DNA from: Streptomyces sp. NBC_01460
Lineage (GTDB): Bacteria > Actinomycetota > Actinomycetes > Streptomycetales > Streptomycetaceae
Assembly: GCF_036227405.1 (NCBI RefSeq)
Contig: NZ_CP109473.1
Location: 1,922,001-1,986,000, forward strand
Length of the DNA stretch: 64,000 nt
Reading direction: 5' to 3'
The notes under the pieces are model-generated. The model did no database searches. It was given only the letters and a program-made list of their open reading frames with translations, and had not been told where the DNA came from. A program made the position numbers and the translations under genes. Of the stretch, positions 40,322-47,619 are shown piece after piece (position 1 is the first letter of the stretch; each line of letters opens with the position of its first letter).

Positions 40322-41131
40322 ATGCCAGCTCCCCGCACCGTCCTTCTCACCGGCGCCGCCGGCGGCCTCGGCACCCTGATGCGCGGGCTGCTCCCCGCGT
40401 ACGGCTACGACCTCCGGCTCCTCGACCTCACCCCCATCGAGGGCGAACCGGACGCCGTCACCGCCGATCTCGGCGACAAGGCCGCTCTGCGGGAGGCCGT
40501 GCGGGGCGTCGACGCGGTCATCCACCTGGCGGGCATCTCCCTCGAGGCCTCGTTCGACAAGATTCTGCACTCCAACATCGAGGGCACCTACAACCTCTAC
40601 GAGGCGGCGCGCGAGGAGGGCGTGAAGCGCATCGTGTTCGCCTCCTCCAACCACGCCATCGGCTACACCCCGCGCCCGCTCCCCGGTGACCCGCTGATCC
40701 CGGTCGGGACCCCCCGCCGGCCCGACACCTTCTACGGCCTGTCGAAGTCCTTCGGCGAGGACCTCGCGCAGTTCTACTGGGACAAGCACGGCATCGAGAC
40801 CGTCTCCGTGCGCATCGGCTCCTGCTTCATGGAACCGACCTCCGTGCGGATGCTCTCCGTCTGGATGAGCCCGGGCGACGGGGCCCGCCTCTTCCACGCG
40901 GCCCTGACCGCCGAGGACGTGCGCCACACGGTGGTCTACGGCTCCTCGGACAACACCCGCCTGTGGTGGGACCTGACGACGGCACGCTCCCTCGGCTACG
41001 ACCCGCAGGACGACTCCGAGCAGTACGCGGACAAGCTCGTCGCCGAGCACGGCGAGCTGGACCCGGAGAACCCCGACCACGCCCACCTCGGCGGCCACTT
41101 CGTCACGGACCCCCCGATCTGGCCCTACTGA
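40322..41131 (+). CDS. Uronate dehydrogenase
   Basis: 269 residues from ATG 40322, behind GAGGAGA. Short-chain/epimerase-fold oxidoreductase: NAD site TGAAGGLG, DLTPIEGEPDAVTADLGD, the FASSNHAIGY strand characteristic of uronate dehydrogenases and the catalytic Tyr-x-x-x-Lys in YGLSKSFGE. It oxidises D-galacturonate (or glucuronate) to the aldarolactone with NAD+, the first step of the oxidative pectin-monomer route completed by the KdgD-type enzyme and the semialdehyde dehydrogenase. The intermediate galactarate dehydratase is not in the window. Confidence 0.93.
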   Translation: MPAPRTVLLTGAAGGLGTLMRGLLPAYGYDLRLLDLTPIEGEPDAVTADLGDKAALREAVRGVDAVIHLAGISLEASFDKILHSNIEGTYNLYEAAREEGVKRIVFASSNHAIGYTPRPLPGDPLIPVGTPRRPDTFYGLSKSFGEDLAQFYWDKHGIETVSVRIGSCFMEPTSVRMLSVWMSPGDGARLFHAALTAEDVRHTVVYGSSDNTRLWWDLTTARSLGYDPQDDSEQYADKLVAEHGELDPENPDHAHLGGHFVTDPPIWPY

Positions 41132-41142
41132 GCCGGTCCCCG

Positions 41143-41187
41143 GCCCCGCCCGGTGATCCGCTCACAGGGGGGCGGAGCACCGGGGCT
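41143..41187 (+). terminator. Imperfect hairpin after the uronate dehydrogenase gene
   Basis: GCCCCG...GGTGATCCGC (from 41143) pairs with GCGGAGCACCGGGGC (41172-41187 region), leaving a short CCC bulge and one mismatch. Confidence 0.4.
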
Positions 41188-41338
41188 TCCGGAACCCGTC
41201 GCGCGTCCGCCGATGAGTTCTCCCCCGGCCGGCGGTCATGGATCACGTACGGTACGGCGAACGGCCGCGGGAGCGGTCGTCGCGGGCACCGGGCGAATCC
41301 GACGGCAGCAGGACACGAACACGGACACGGGGACCACG

Positions 41339-41911
41339 ATGCGCACTCTGATCAGCACCGCCTTCATCTCGCTCGACGGAGTGGTGGAGGGACCCGGCGG
41401 CGAGCCCGGTTACCGGAACTCCGGATGGACCTTCAAGGACGTCGAGTTCCTGCCCGAGGCGTTCGAGATCAAGGGCAGGGAGCAGAAGGAAGCCGCCGCG
41501 ATGCTGCTGGGCCGCAGCAGCTACGAGGCGTTCAGCCCGGTGTGGCCCGGCATGGAGGACTTCGCGGACTACAAGCTGATGCCGAAGTACGTCGTCTCCA
41601 CGACGCTCGGCGAGGGCGACCTGGTGTCCGACTGGGGCGAGACCACCATCCTGCGCTCGCTGGACGACGTCGCCGCGCTGAAGGAGACCGAGGGCGGCCC
41701 GATCATCGTCCACGGCAGCGCCGCCCTCAACCGGAGCCTCTCGGACGCCGGCCTCGTCGACCGCTACCACCTGCTCGTCTTCCCTCTCCTCCTGGGAGCG
41801 GGCAAGCGGCTCTTCAGCACGACGGACAAGGACACCCAGCACCTGAGGCTCGTGGAGCACGAGGCCTACGCCAACGGGCTCCAGAAGAACGTCTTCGACG
41901 TCGTCCGCTGA
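41339..41911 (+). CDS. DHFR/RibD C-terminal-like reductase family protein
   Basis: 190 residues. MRTLISTAFISLDGVVEGPGG is the usual opening of the RibD_C/'dihydrofolate reductase family' proteins. AAAMLLGRSSYEAFSPVWPG and GPIIVHGSAALNRSLSDAGLVDRYHLLVFPLLLGAGKRLF give the NADPH-fold marks. These are general pteridine- or flavin-like reductases and are not true trimethoprim-target DHFRs. Substrate unknown. Monocistronic, with no obvious partners. Confidence 0.92.
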   Translation: MRTLISTAFISLDGVVEGPGGEPGYRNSGWTFKDVEFLPEAFEIKGREQKEAAAMLLGRSSYEAFSPVWPGMEDFADYKLMPKYVVSTTLGEGDLVSDWGETTILRSLDDVAALKETEGGPIIVHGSAALNRSLSDAGLVDRYHLLVFPLLLGAGKRLFSTTDKDTQHLRLVEHEAYANGLQKNVFDVVR

Positions 41912-42012
41912 CCGCCGCGGGAACGGTACGGGCCTCCGGCGCACCGCGGCCGGGCAGTTGCCCGGCACGGAATTCACGCGACGCGACGCTGCCGGTCGGG
42001 CACCATACGCCC

Positions 42013-42246
42013 ATGCCGAGACCTACAGGATTCCAGTACGAGCAGCACGGCGACGCGAGCGTCACCCTCACCCATCACGGCCGCCCCGCGGGAACGCTGC
42101 GCGGCGGCCGGGCGGAGAAGTTCCTGGCGGAGGTGGTGTCCGGTGACGCCCAGCTCGTCATGGCCCGCTGGACGGGCGCGTACCGGCACGGCAACGAGCG
42201 CACCGCCCGGGACCACCCCCGCAACCGGGCCCGCGGCGGGCGCTGA
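42013..42246 (+). CDS. Small conserved basic protein
   Basis: 77 residues: TGFQYEQHGDASVTLTHHGRPAGTLRGGRAEKFLAEV, then VMARWTGAYRHGNERTARDHPRN. Small Streptomyces proteins of this pattern are known only as hypotheticals. The G-Y/A-R-H-G-N-E segment and Arg-rich end hint at nucleic-acid contact. Start ATG 42013; no strong ribosome site. Independent of its neighbours. Confidence 0.7.
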   Translation: MPRPTGFQYEQHGDASVTLTHHGRPAGTLRGGRAEKFLAEVVSGDAQLVMARWTGAYRHGNERTARDHPRNRARGGR

Positions 42247-42310
42247 GCCGTCCGGACCACACACACGAAGGTAAGGGAACGGCAAAGAGGGGTCGTTCGT
42301 TAGCCCGTGC

Positions 42311-43549
42311 ATGACCGCAATGACCCCCGGCTCGAACATCCCTCTCTCCGCCGCCCGCGTGGCGGTGGACGTCGCCGCCCCGGTGCGGCTCGACGTCTCG
42401 GGCCTGCTGCTCACCGCTGACGGCAAGGTGCGCTCCGACGACGACTTCATCTTCTACAACCAGCCCTCGGGCCCCGGTGTGACGTACCGCTCGGGCGGCG
42501 GCTCCGCGCCCGACGCGATCGTCGTGGACACCACGGCGGTCCCCCCGGGCATCGAGAAGATCGTGGTCACGGCGAGCCCCGACGCCGCGGGCCAGACCTT
42601 CCGCGGCATCGAGCCCACGGCCACCGTGCGCAACGCGGACGACGGCAGCGCGCTCGCCACCTTCACCCCGCCGCAGCTGGGCGGCGAGACGGCGCTGGTG
42701 GTCATCGAGATCTACCTGCGCAACGGCGCCTGGAAGGCCCGCGCGGTCGGCCAGGGCTACACGAACGGTCTGGCCGGCATCGCCACGGACTTCGGCGTCT
42801 CGGTGGAGGAGCCCGCCGCGGCCGCCGCGCCCGCCCCGGTGGCGGCACCCGTGGCACCGCCCGCCGCTCCCCCGACCGCCGCACCCGTGGACCCCCGGAT
42901 CGCTCCGCCGGCGCCCGCGGCACCGCCCGCACCGCCCGCACCGCCCGCACCGCCCGCGCCCGCCGGCTCCGGGAAGATCAACCTCGACAAGGGCAAGGTC
43001 AGCCTCCAGAAGAACCAGACGGTGTCCCTGGTCAAGGGCGGCAGGCCGCTGCTCTCGCAGGTCAAGATGGGCCTCGGCTGGGAGCCCGCGTTCCGCGGCA
43101 AGGACATCGACCTCGACGCCTCGGTGATCGCCTTCGGCCCCGACCGCAATCACCTGGACAGCTGCTACTTCGGCAAGCTGTCCATCCTCGGCGGAGCGGT
43201 CAAGCACTCCGGCGACAACCTCACGGGTGAGGGCGCGGGCGACGACGAGGTGATCGTCGTGGACCTCGGCCGGATCCCCGCCGACGCGACGGGGCTGGTC
43301 TTCACGGTCAACTCCTTCACCGGGCAGAAGTTCACCGAGGTCGCCAAGGCCTACTGCCGGCTGATCGACGCGGCCACCGGCGAGGAGCTGGTCCGCTTCG
43401 ACCTGACCGGCGCGGAGCCGCAGACGGGCGTGATGATGGCCAAGCTGATCAAGCAGTTCTCCGGCGAGTGGGAGATGACCGCCATGGGTGAGTTCGTGAA
43501 GTCGCGGACCGTCCGCGGCATGGTGAAGCCGGCCTCGAAGGCCCTGTAG
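42311..43549 (+). CDS. Double TerD-domain stress protein
   Basis: 412 residues. Two TerD domains (about 1-168 and 228-412) are joined by a Pro/Ala linker (about 170-220, many APPAPP units). TerD marks: DDDFIFYNQPSGPGVTY in the first; GWEPAFRGKDIDLDASVIAF, CYFGKLSILGGAVKHSGDNLTGEGAGDDE and VVDLGRIPADATGLVFTVNSFTGQ in the second. The acidic runs bind Ca2+ in this family. Linked to tellurite and phage/DNA stress responses, cytoplasmic and often membrane-associated through partners. No other ter gene is adjacent. ATG 42311; a second ATG at 42320. Confidence 0.92.
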   Translation: MTAMTPGSNIPLSAARVAVDVAAPVRLDVSGLLLTADGKVRSDDDFIFYNQPSGPGVTYRSGGGSAPDAIVVDTTAVPPGIEKIVVTASPDAAGQTFRGIEPTATVRNADDGSALATFTPPQLGGETALVVIEIYLRNGAWKARAVGQGYTNGLAGIATDFGVSVEEPAAAAAPAPVAAPVAPPAAPPTAAPVDPRIAPPAPAAPPAPPAPPAPPAPAGSGKINLDKGKVSLQKNQTVSLVKGGRPLLSQVKMGLGWEPAFRGKDIDLDASVIAFGPDRNHLDSCYFGKLSILGGAVKHSGDNLTGEGAGDDEVIVVDLGRIPADATGLVFTVNSFTGQKFTEVAKAYCRLIDAATGEELVRFDLTGAEPQTGVMMAKLIKQFSGEWEMTAMGEFVKSRTVRGMVKPASKAL

Positions 43550-43571
43550 GGCCGTCCTCCGGACGCGCCCC

Positions 43572-43653
43572 GGCGCCGTCCGGACGGGTCACGGCACCGT
43601 CCGGACGGGTCACGGCGCCGTCCGGACGGGTCACGGCACCGTCCGGACGGGTC
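43572..43653. repeat. Four tandem 21-bp repeats of alternating sequence
   Basis: The unit GGCGCCGTCCGGACGGGTCAC occurs at 43572-43592 and 43614-43634, alternating with GGCACCGTCCGGACGGGTCAC at 43593-43613 and a copy trailing off from 43635. The fourth base alternates G, A, G, A, giving a 42-bp higher order. Each unit holds the palindrome CCGTCCGGACGG. It lies just behind the TerD gene. Confidence 0.9.
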
Positions 43654-43670
43654 CGGACCCCGGAACGGCT

Positions 43671-43710
43671 TCCGGGGCACCCGACGGGTCTCCCCTTCAG
43701 GTGCCCCGGA
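43671..43710 (+). terminator. Hairpin behind the TerD gene
   Basis: Arms 43671-43681 and 43700-43710 (TCCGGGGCACC) are exact complements with an 18-base loop. It probably ends the TerD transcript, and with the opposite strand also that of the 43756 gene. Confidence 0.65.
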
Positions 43711-43755
43711 TCCGGAGAGTCTCCGGTGGGACGCGGTGCGTGCTCGTCCGCTCTC

Positions 43756-43986
43756 TCAGAGCTTGGTCAGCTTGGAATACGGGCTCAGGATCCTCCCCTG
43801 TCGCCCCGAGAAGTCGATGAGCACTGCGTCGTTGTCGCCCTCGACAGCGAGGACTCGTCCGAGTCCGAACTGGTCGTGCGACACCCTGTCGCCCACATCG
43901 AAGCATTCGACCGGTGGGGCCGCCTGGGCCGGGCGGTTGAAGGGACTGGAAGGCAGGTGACGCCGGGAACCGGCTGACTGTTTCAT
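43756..43986 (-). CDS. Small Tudor-like protein resembling the PcrA/UvrD C-terminal domain
   Basis: 76 residues from ATG 43986; upstream frame continues but without family character. The conserved part FDVGDRVSHDQFGLGRVLAVEGDNDAVLIDFSGRQGRILSPYSKLTKL is the small beta-barrel found at the end of PcrA/UvrD helicases and as a free protein (CarD-like/RNAP-interacting) in actinomycetes. Likely binds RNA polymerase or another protein. Separated from the Ro60 gene by 79 bp and read from the same strand. Confidence 0.8.
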   Translation of the reverse strand: MKQSAGSRRHLPSSPFNRPAQAAPPVECFDVGDRVSHDQFGLGRVLAVEGDNDAVLIDFSGRQGRILSPYSKLTKL

Positions 43987-44065
43987 TACGGTCGAGTATG
44001 CGCCCTGTAAGCGCCCGACGCCATGCCCGACCGCTCCGGAGCGGGCAGTAGTGCCGGATTCGTAA

Positions 44066-45646
44066 TCAGCGGTTCCAGGGCCAGTCGGCGCTCCTGCCCG
44101 CTTCCAGCAGGGGCACCATGCGGAACGCCGCGTCGGAAAGACCCCCGAAGGTGTGGCGGTTCTCGCTTCCCGACGGCGCGTGCCCGGTCCGGTAGCCGGC
44201 GAGGTTCCAGGTGTATACGGGCACCGTGGGCGGGACGCCCCCGGTGACGTCACCGTAGTGGGTGAACGACGCCTGCTCGTCCGTGACGATCAGCACCCGG
44301 TCGTGCGCGCGGTAGTGCTTGCGCACCGCCTGGACGGTATTGGTGCCGCCGAGGTTGCCGAAGCGCTCGATGATCCTCAGCACGGACTCGCCCCGGCGGT
44401 GGGCCACGGCGGCGCTGCCCGTGCCGAACTGCACCAGATCCGCGTCGGCGGCCCGCAGCGCCAGTGCCGCGCCGAAGACGGCGGCCGCGTCGGCGCGGTT
44501 CAGCAGGGAGCGGTCCGAGAGCGGCGCCCCCATCGAACCGGAGCGGTCGACGAGGATCAGGGTGCGGCCGGGCAGCGCGGGGACGTTGCCCAGCGAGTGC
44601 CCGAGCGCCTGCTCCAGCGGGTAGGCCCAGCGCAACGACGGCGCGTGCTGGTAGGCCGCCAGGTAGCGGAAGGGGAACTGCCGTGAGGAGGCGACGGCCT
44701 CCGGGTCGCTGATCTTCGCCGCCACACCCGCCGCGACCTCGTCCGAGACCCCCGCCTCGTCGAAGTTGCGCAGGTTGCGGACGAGCGCCATCACGCCCAT
44801 GGACGGGATCACGGCCTCCCAGGCCGCGGCGTCCATCGGCCCCTGCAGCCAGCCCGCCAGGGCCTCCCAGGTCATGCCCGCGTCCGCCAGCCGGTCCGCT
44901 CCGTCCGGTCCGGTGACCAGGGAGCGACGCTCGGCGACCGGCACCGCCATCAGTGCCCGGTGCGCGGTGAGCGTCCGGTTCGACGCAGGCGGCACGGCGT
45001 CCTCGGGGTGGTGCCTGCGGTCCAGGGCGTACCGGAAGAGGTCGCCCTGCCAGGGCTTGCCGGGGTCGGGCGCCGCGTGCACCAGATTGAGTACGTCGCC
45101 GAAGCGGTATCCCTTGGACGCGGTGTCGTACTTCAGCAGCGCCCTGCCGTTGTAGAGGCGGCGCACGGCGTCAGCGATCCCCCGCTTGACCGGCTTGGGC
45201 AGGGCGCGCCCGTGGTGCGAGGTCCAGTATCCGAGCAGCTCTCCGGGCTCGTCGGGGCGCAGCAGCACGGAGTCCACCACCTGTCGGTTGGACGGGCCGC
45301 CCGTCGCGCCCGCGTCGAGCCGCGCCTTCACGTACTCGGCGGCGCCGACGACCGACGCGGTGCGCATCTGTCCCTCGCGGCGCAGCCAGCCCAGCAGCCC
45401 CGCGGTCCACTCGGGGTCCTCGACGGCGAGTGTCCGCACCAGTGCGGCGAAGCGGGTGTCGCGTCCCTCGTCGTCCTCGTGGTAGGTGTCCTGCGACACG
45501 AAGTTCGCGACCGCGAGCAGGAAGAGCTCGGAGCGGCTGTCCCGGAGGTGCCCGACGGCGCCCTGGTGGTTCGGGGCGGTGCGTCCGGTCGACCGGACGG
45601 GCGAGGTGGCGCGGGGCCGGGTGAGGCGGGTGTTGAAGCGTGCCAT
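44066..45646 (-). CDS. rsr: TROVE-domain Ro60 orthologue (Rsr)
   Basis: 526 residues. The TROVE ring of HEAT-like helices (about 1-335) opens with the NHQGAVGHLRDSRSELFLLAVANFVSQDTYHEDDEGR block. The vWA domain (about 345-526) has a complete MIDAS start in LILVDRSGSMGAP and VLIVTDEQASFTHYGD near the end. Ro60 proteins form a doughnut that holds misfolded RNA ends and Y RNAs; bacterial Rsr links via Y RNA to PNPase or other nucleases. Two Y RNA candidates lie directly upstream on the same strand (from 45914 to 45697). GGGGGAA precedes the ATG. Length fits bacterial orthologues. Confidence 0.95.
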   Translation of the reverse strand: MARFNTRLTRPRATSPVRSTGRTAPNHQGAVGHLRDSRSELFLLAVANFVSQDTYHEDDEGRDTRFAALVRTLAVEDPEWTAGLLGWLRREGQMRTASVVGAAEYVKARLDAGATGGPSNRQVVDSVLLRPDEPGELLGYWTSHHGRALPKPVKRGIADAVRRLYNGRALLKYDTASKGYRFGDVLNLVHAAPDPGKPWQGDLFRYALDRRHHPEDAVPPASNRTLTAHRALMAVPVAERRSLVTGPDGADRLADAGMTWEALAGWLQGPMDAAAWEAVIPSMGVMALVRNLRNFDEAGVSDEVAAGVAAKISDPEAVASSRQFPFRYLAAYQHAPSLRWAYPLEQALGHSLGNVPALPGRTLILVDRSGSMGAPLSDRSLLNRADAAAVFGAALALRAADADLVQFGTGSAAVAHRRGESVLRIIERFGNLGGTNTVQAVRKHYRAHDRVLIVTDEQASFTHYGDVTGGVPPTVPVYTWNLAGYRTGHAPSGSENRHTFGGLSDAAFRMVPLLEAGRSADWPWNR

Positions 45647-45696
45647 GTGAGTTCCCCCGAATTCATGAAATCGATGGGGGAGGGCACAGCGAGGAA

Positions 45697-45836
45697 GGGG
45701 TGCCCGAGATCAGGAGTCGGCGACGGTGCTTGCCCGATGCTCCACCCGATTGAGCTACCGGCCGTGGCCGGGCGGGATTCGAACCCGCACCCCTCGGATC
45801 CGTAGAAGTATCCGTTGCCTGCGCACCGGGCACCCC
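45697..45836 (-). ncRNA. yrlA: Y RNA with permuted tRNA-like module (YrlA type)
   Basis: About 140 nt. Lower stem: GGGGTGCCCG (45836-45827) with CGGGCACCCC (45706-45697), 10 bp. Then the 5' loop GUGCGCA opposite a 3' loop ending TCCTGATCT. The upper stem GGC-A-ACGG/CCGT-C-GCC (45819-45812 with 45726-45719) follows. Beyond it the RNA folds like a tRNA in permuted order: T arm GCGGG-TTCGAAT-CCCGC (45788-45772), a closed acceptor-like hairpin CCGGC-CACG-GCCGG, and a D arm GCTC-N9-GAGC. The part that would be the anticodon stem (TCCGA/TCGGG) continues into the Y stem. This is the layout known for bacterial YrlA RNAs. It lies 50 bp ahead of rsr. Confidence 0.8.
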
Positions 45837-45846
45837 GGCGCTTGTG

Positions 45847-45914
45847 CCTCCCGAGATCAGGACGGCTGCGGCGGTTTCGGGAAAGGAAGGAGCCGCTGCC
45901 TTCGCACCGGGAGG
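45847..45914 (-). ncRNA. Second Y RNA with pyrimidine-rich loop
   Basis: About 68 nt. Lower stem CCTCCCG/CGGGAGG (45914-45908 with 45853-45847), 5' loop GTGCGAA, upper stem GGC-A-GCGG/CCGC-A-GCC (45900-45893 with 45871-45864), and a 21-base apical loop beginning CTCCTTCCTTTCCC. The 3' internal loop GTCCTGATCT is shared with the downstream Y RNA. The core matches the other RNA in loops and differs in stems by compensating changes, the expected signature of a conserved structure. The strand GTGCGAAGGCAGCGG also recalls the Ro-binding strand of vertebrate Y RNAs. Ten nt separate the two RNAs. Confidence 0.75.
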
Positions 45915-45926
45915 TGCATGGCCATG

Positions 45927-45932
45927 ACTTTA
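45927..45932 (-). promoter_or_regulatory. Candidate -10 box for the Y RNA transcript
   Basis: TAAAGT on the minus strand fits TAnnnT and would place the start at about 45919-45920, five or so bases before the first lower stem. No clear -35 is visible. Confidence 0.4.
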
Positions 45933-45943
45933 GGAGAACAACT

Positions 45944-45980
45944 GCGCGGTGTGCGAGGGGATTTCCCCCGCGCACCGCGC
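45944..45980 (-). terminator. Long hairpin terminator behind phoX
   Basis: GCGCGGTGTGCG and GGGG (45944-45960) pair with CCCC and CGCGCACCGCGC (to 45980), with one G-U and a 4-base ATTT loop. It isolates the Y RNA promoter from the phoX transcript. Confidence 0.7.
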
Positions 45981-45999
45981 CGCACCGCGCCGGGGGACG

Positions 46000-47472
46000 T
46001 CAGTGCTTGTCGGACTGGCGCTTCCACGGACCTGTGATGGCGAGCATGATGCCCGGGGTCTGGATGTTGGCGAAGAGCGTCTTTCCGTCCGGTGAGAAGG
46101 TGACGCCGGTGAATTCGCTGTAGGAGGGGTCCTCCGCCGTGCCGCCGTTCAGCTCGTTGCGGGCGATCGGGTAGGTGCGGCCGCTGTCCGTGGCACCGAA
46201 GAGGTGCTGGATGCCTTCGCCGTCCTCGGCGATGACCAGACCGCCGTAGGGCGAGACGGTGATGTTGTCCGGGCCGTCGAAGGCACCGTCCACGGAGGGG
46301 TCGGCGTTGACACCGAGGAGCACCTTCAGGGTCAGCGTGCGGCGCTTGGGGTCGTAGAACCAGACCTGGCCGTCGTGGGCGACGGGGCTCTCGTCACGGG
46401 CGAACGAGGAGACGATGTAGGCGCCGCCGTCGCTCCACCACATGCCCTCCAGCTTGCGGGCACGGGTGACCTGACCGTCGGTGAACTGCTTGCGGACGGA
46501 GACGCTCTTCGCGTCCCGGTCGGGCACGTCCACCCAGTCCACGCCGTAGACCGTGCCGACCTTCGTGGCGCGGGACAGGTCGTCGACGAACGTGCCGTTC
46601 CGGTCGAAGCACTTCGTGGCCTGGAGGACGCCGGCGTCGTCGGCGAGGGTGCGCAGCTTGCCCCGGCCGTGCTTGAAGCCGTGCGGCGGAACCCAGCGGT
46701 AGAGCAGGCCGTTGGGGCCCGAGGCGTCCTCCGTCAGGTAGGCGTGGCCCTGCTTCGGGTCGATGACGACGGCCTCGTGGGCGTACCGCCCGAACGCCTT
46801 GACCGGGCGCGGGTCGCGGTTGGCGCGCTTGTCGTACGGGTCGACCTCGAAGACGTAGCCGTGGTCCTTGAGGAGACCGTTCTTGCCGGCCCTGTCCTCG
46901 GTCTCCTCGCAGGTGAGCCAGGTGCCCCACGCGGTGCTGCCGCCGGCGCAGTTGGTCGACGTGCCCGCGATGCCGACCCACTCGGCCGTGCGTCCGTCGC
47001 GACGGGTCTCCACGACCGTGCACCCGCCGGCCGCGACCGGGTCGTAGACGAGGCCCTCGGTGAGCGGTACGGGGTGCTCCCAGCCGGCCCGCGTGCCGCT
47101 CAGCTCGTGGTTGTTGACGAGGAGGGTGACACCGCGGGGGCCTTCGAAGGCGGCGGTGCCGTCATGGTTGGAGGGGGTCGGTTCGCCCGTCTCCAGCGTG
47201 GTGACACCGCTGTGGGTGATCACGCGGTAGGAGAATCCGGCGGGCAGCGCGAGGATGCCCTTCGGGTCGGGGAGCAGCGGGCCGTAGCCCAGCTCCTTGC
47301 CGTGCCCGTGCCCGTGGTCGTGGCCATGACCGTCGTCACCGTGGCCGTGCCGCGCGTCGTCGGCCGCCAGGGCTCCGGGCGCCGTGGCCAGTGCACCGAC
47401 GGCACCGGTGAGGGCTATACCGGCACCGGTGAGGGCGGACTGTCTGCTGAATTCCCTGCGCGTGATCGACAT
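46000..47472 (-). CDS. PhoX-family (DUF839) secreted phosphatase-like protein
   Basis: 490 residues. Tat signal MSITRREFSRQSALTGAG (S-R-R-E-F variant TRREFSRQ). A short His/Gly/Asp-rich stretch follows (about 42-58, repeated HGH). The propeller body shows PhoX/DUF839 segments: LALPAGFSYRVITHSG, LLVNNHELSGTRAGW, TWLTCEETEDRAGK, GRYAHEAVVIDPKQGHAYLTEDASG and LFANIQTPG. PhoX phosphatases use Ca2+ and Fe through Glu/Asp/Cys in such motifs and release phosphate outside the cell. The ATG follows CAGGAG. Two inverted repeats upstream (47580-47593 and 47596-47609) could be operators. Confidence 0.92.
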   Translation of the reverse strand: MSITRREFSRQSALTGAGIALTGAVGALATAPGALAADDARHGHGDDGHGHDHGHGHGKELGYGPLLPDPKGILALPAGFSYRVITHSGVTTLETGEPTPSNHDGTAAFEGPRGVTLLVNNHELSGTRAGWEHPVPLTEGLVYDPVAAGGCTVVETRRDGRTAEWVGIAGTSTNCAGGSTAWGTWLTCEETEDRAGKNGLLKDHGYVFEVDPYDKRANRDPRPVKAFGRYAHEAVVIDPKQGHAYLTEDASGPNGLLYRWVPPHGFKHGRGKLRTLADDAGVLQATKCFDRNGTFVDDLSRATKVGTVYGVDWVDVPDRDAKSVSVRKQFTDGQVTRARKLEGMWWSDGGAYIVSSFARDESPVAHDGQVWFYDPKRRTLTLKVLLGVNADPSVDGAFDGPDNITVSPYGGLVIAEDGEGIQHLFGATDSGRTYPIARNELNGGTAEDPSYSEFTGVTFSPDGKTLFANIQTPGIMLAITGPWKRQSDKH

Positions 47473-47619
47473 CGCGGACTCCTGGTGGTGCGTGGGCCGG
47501 GTGGGTTGGCGCGATCACGCTCCCTCCCCCACACCAACAGGAGTTGAACGACGTACGACGTCGAGCGGGCCCTCACGTCAAGCCGTACGGCTTTCCCTGA
47601 CAAATCAGGTCACCGGGCG

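Noticed and set aside
41339..41911. Trimethoprim-resistance DHFR
   Set aside because: The sequence belongs to the RibD_C-like reductase family, which is not FolA/Dfr.
45750..45800. A tRNA gene (GGTTCGAATCC T-loop and D-arm sequence)
   Set aside because: The arms are in permuted order and no anticodon loop exists; it fits a Y RNA mimic better.
47530..47560. PhoP box (GTTCACC direct repeats) ahead of the PhoX-type gene
   Set aside because: Only a single partial GTTCAAC followed by GTTGGTG is present; below what I would accept.
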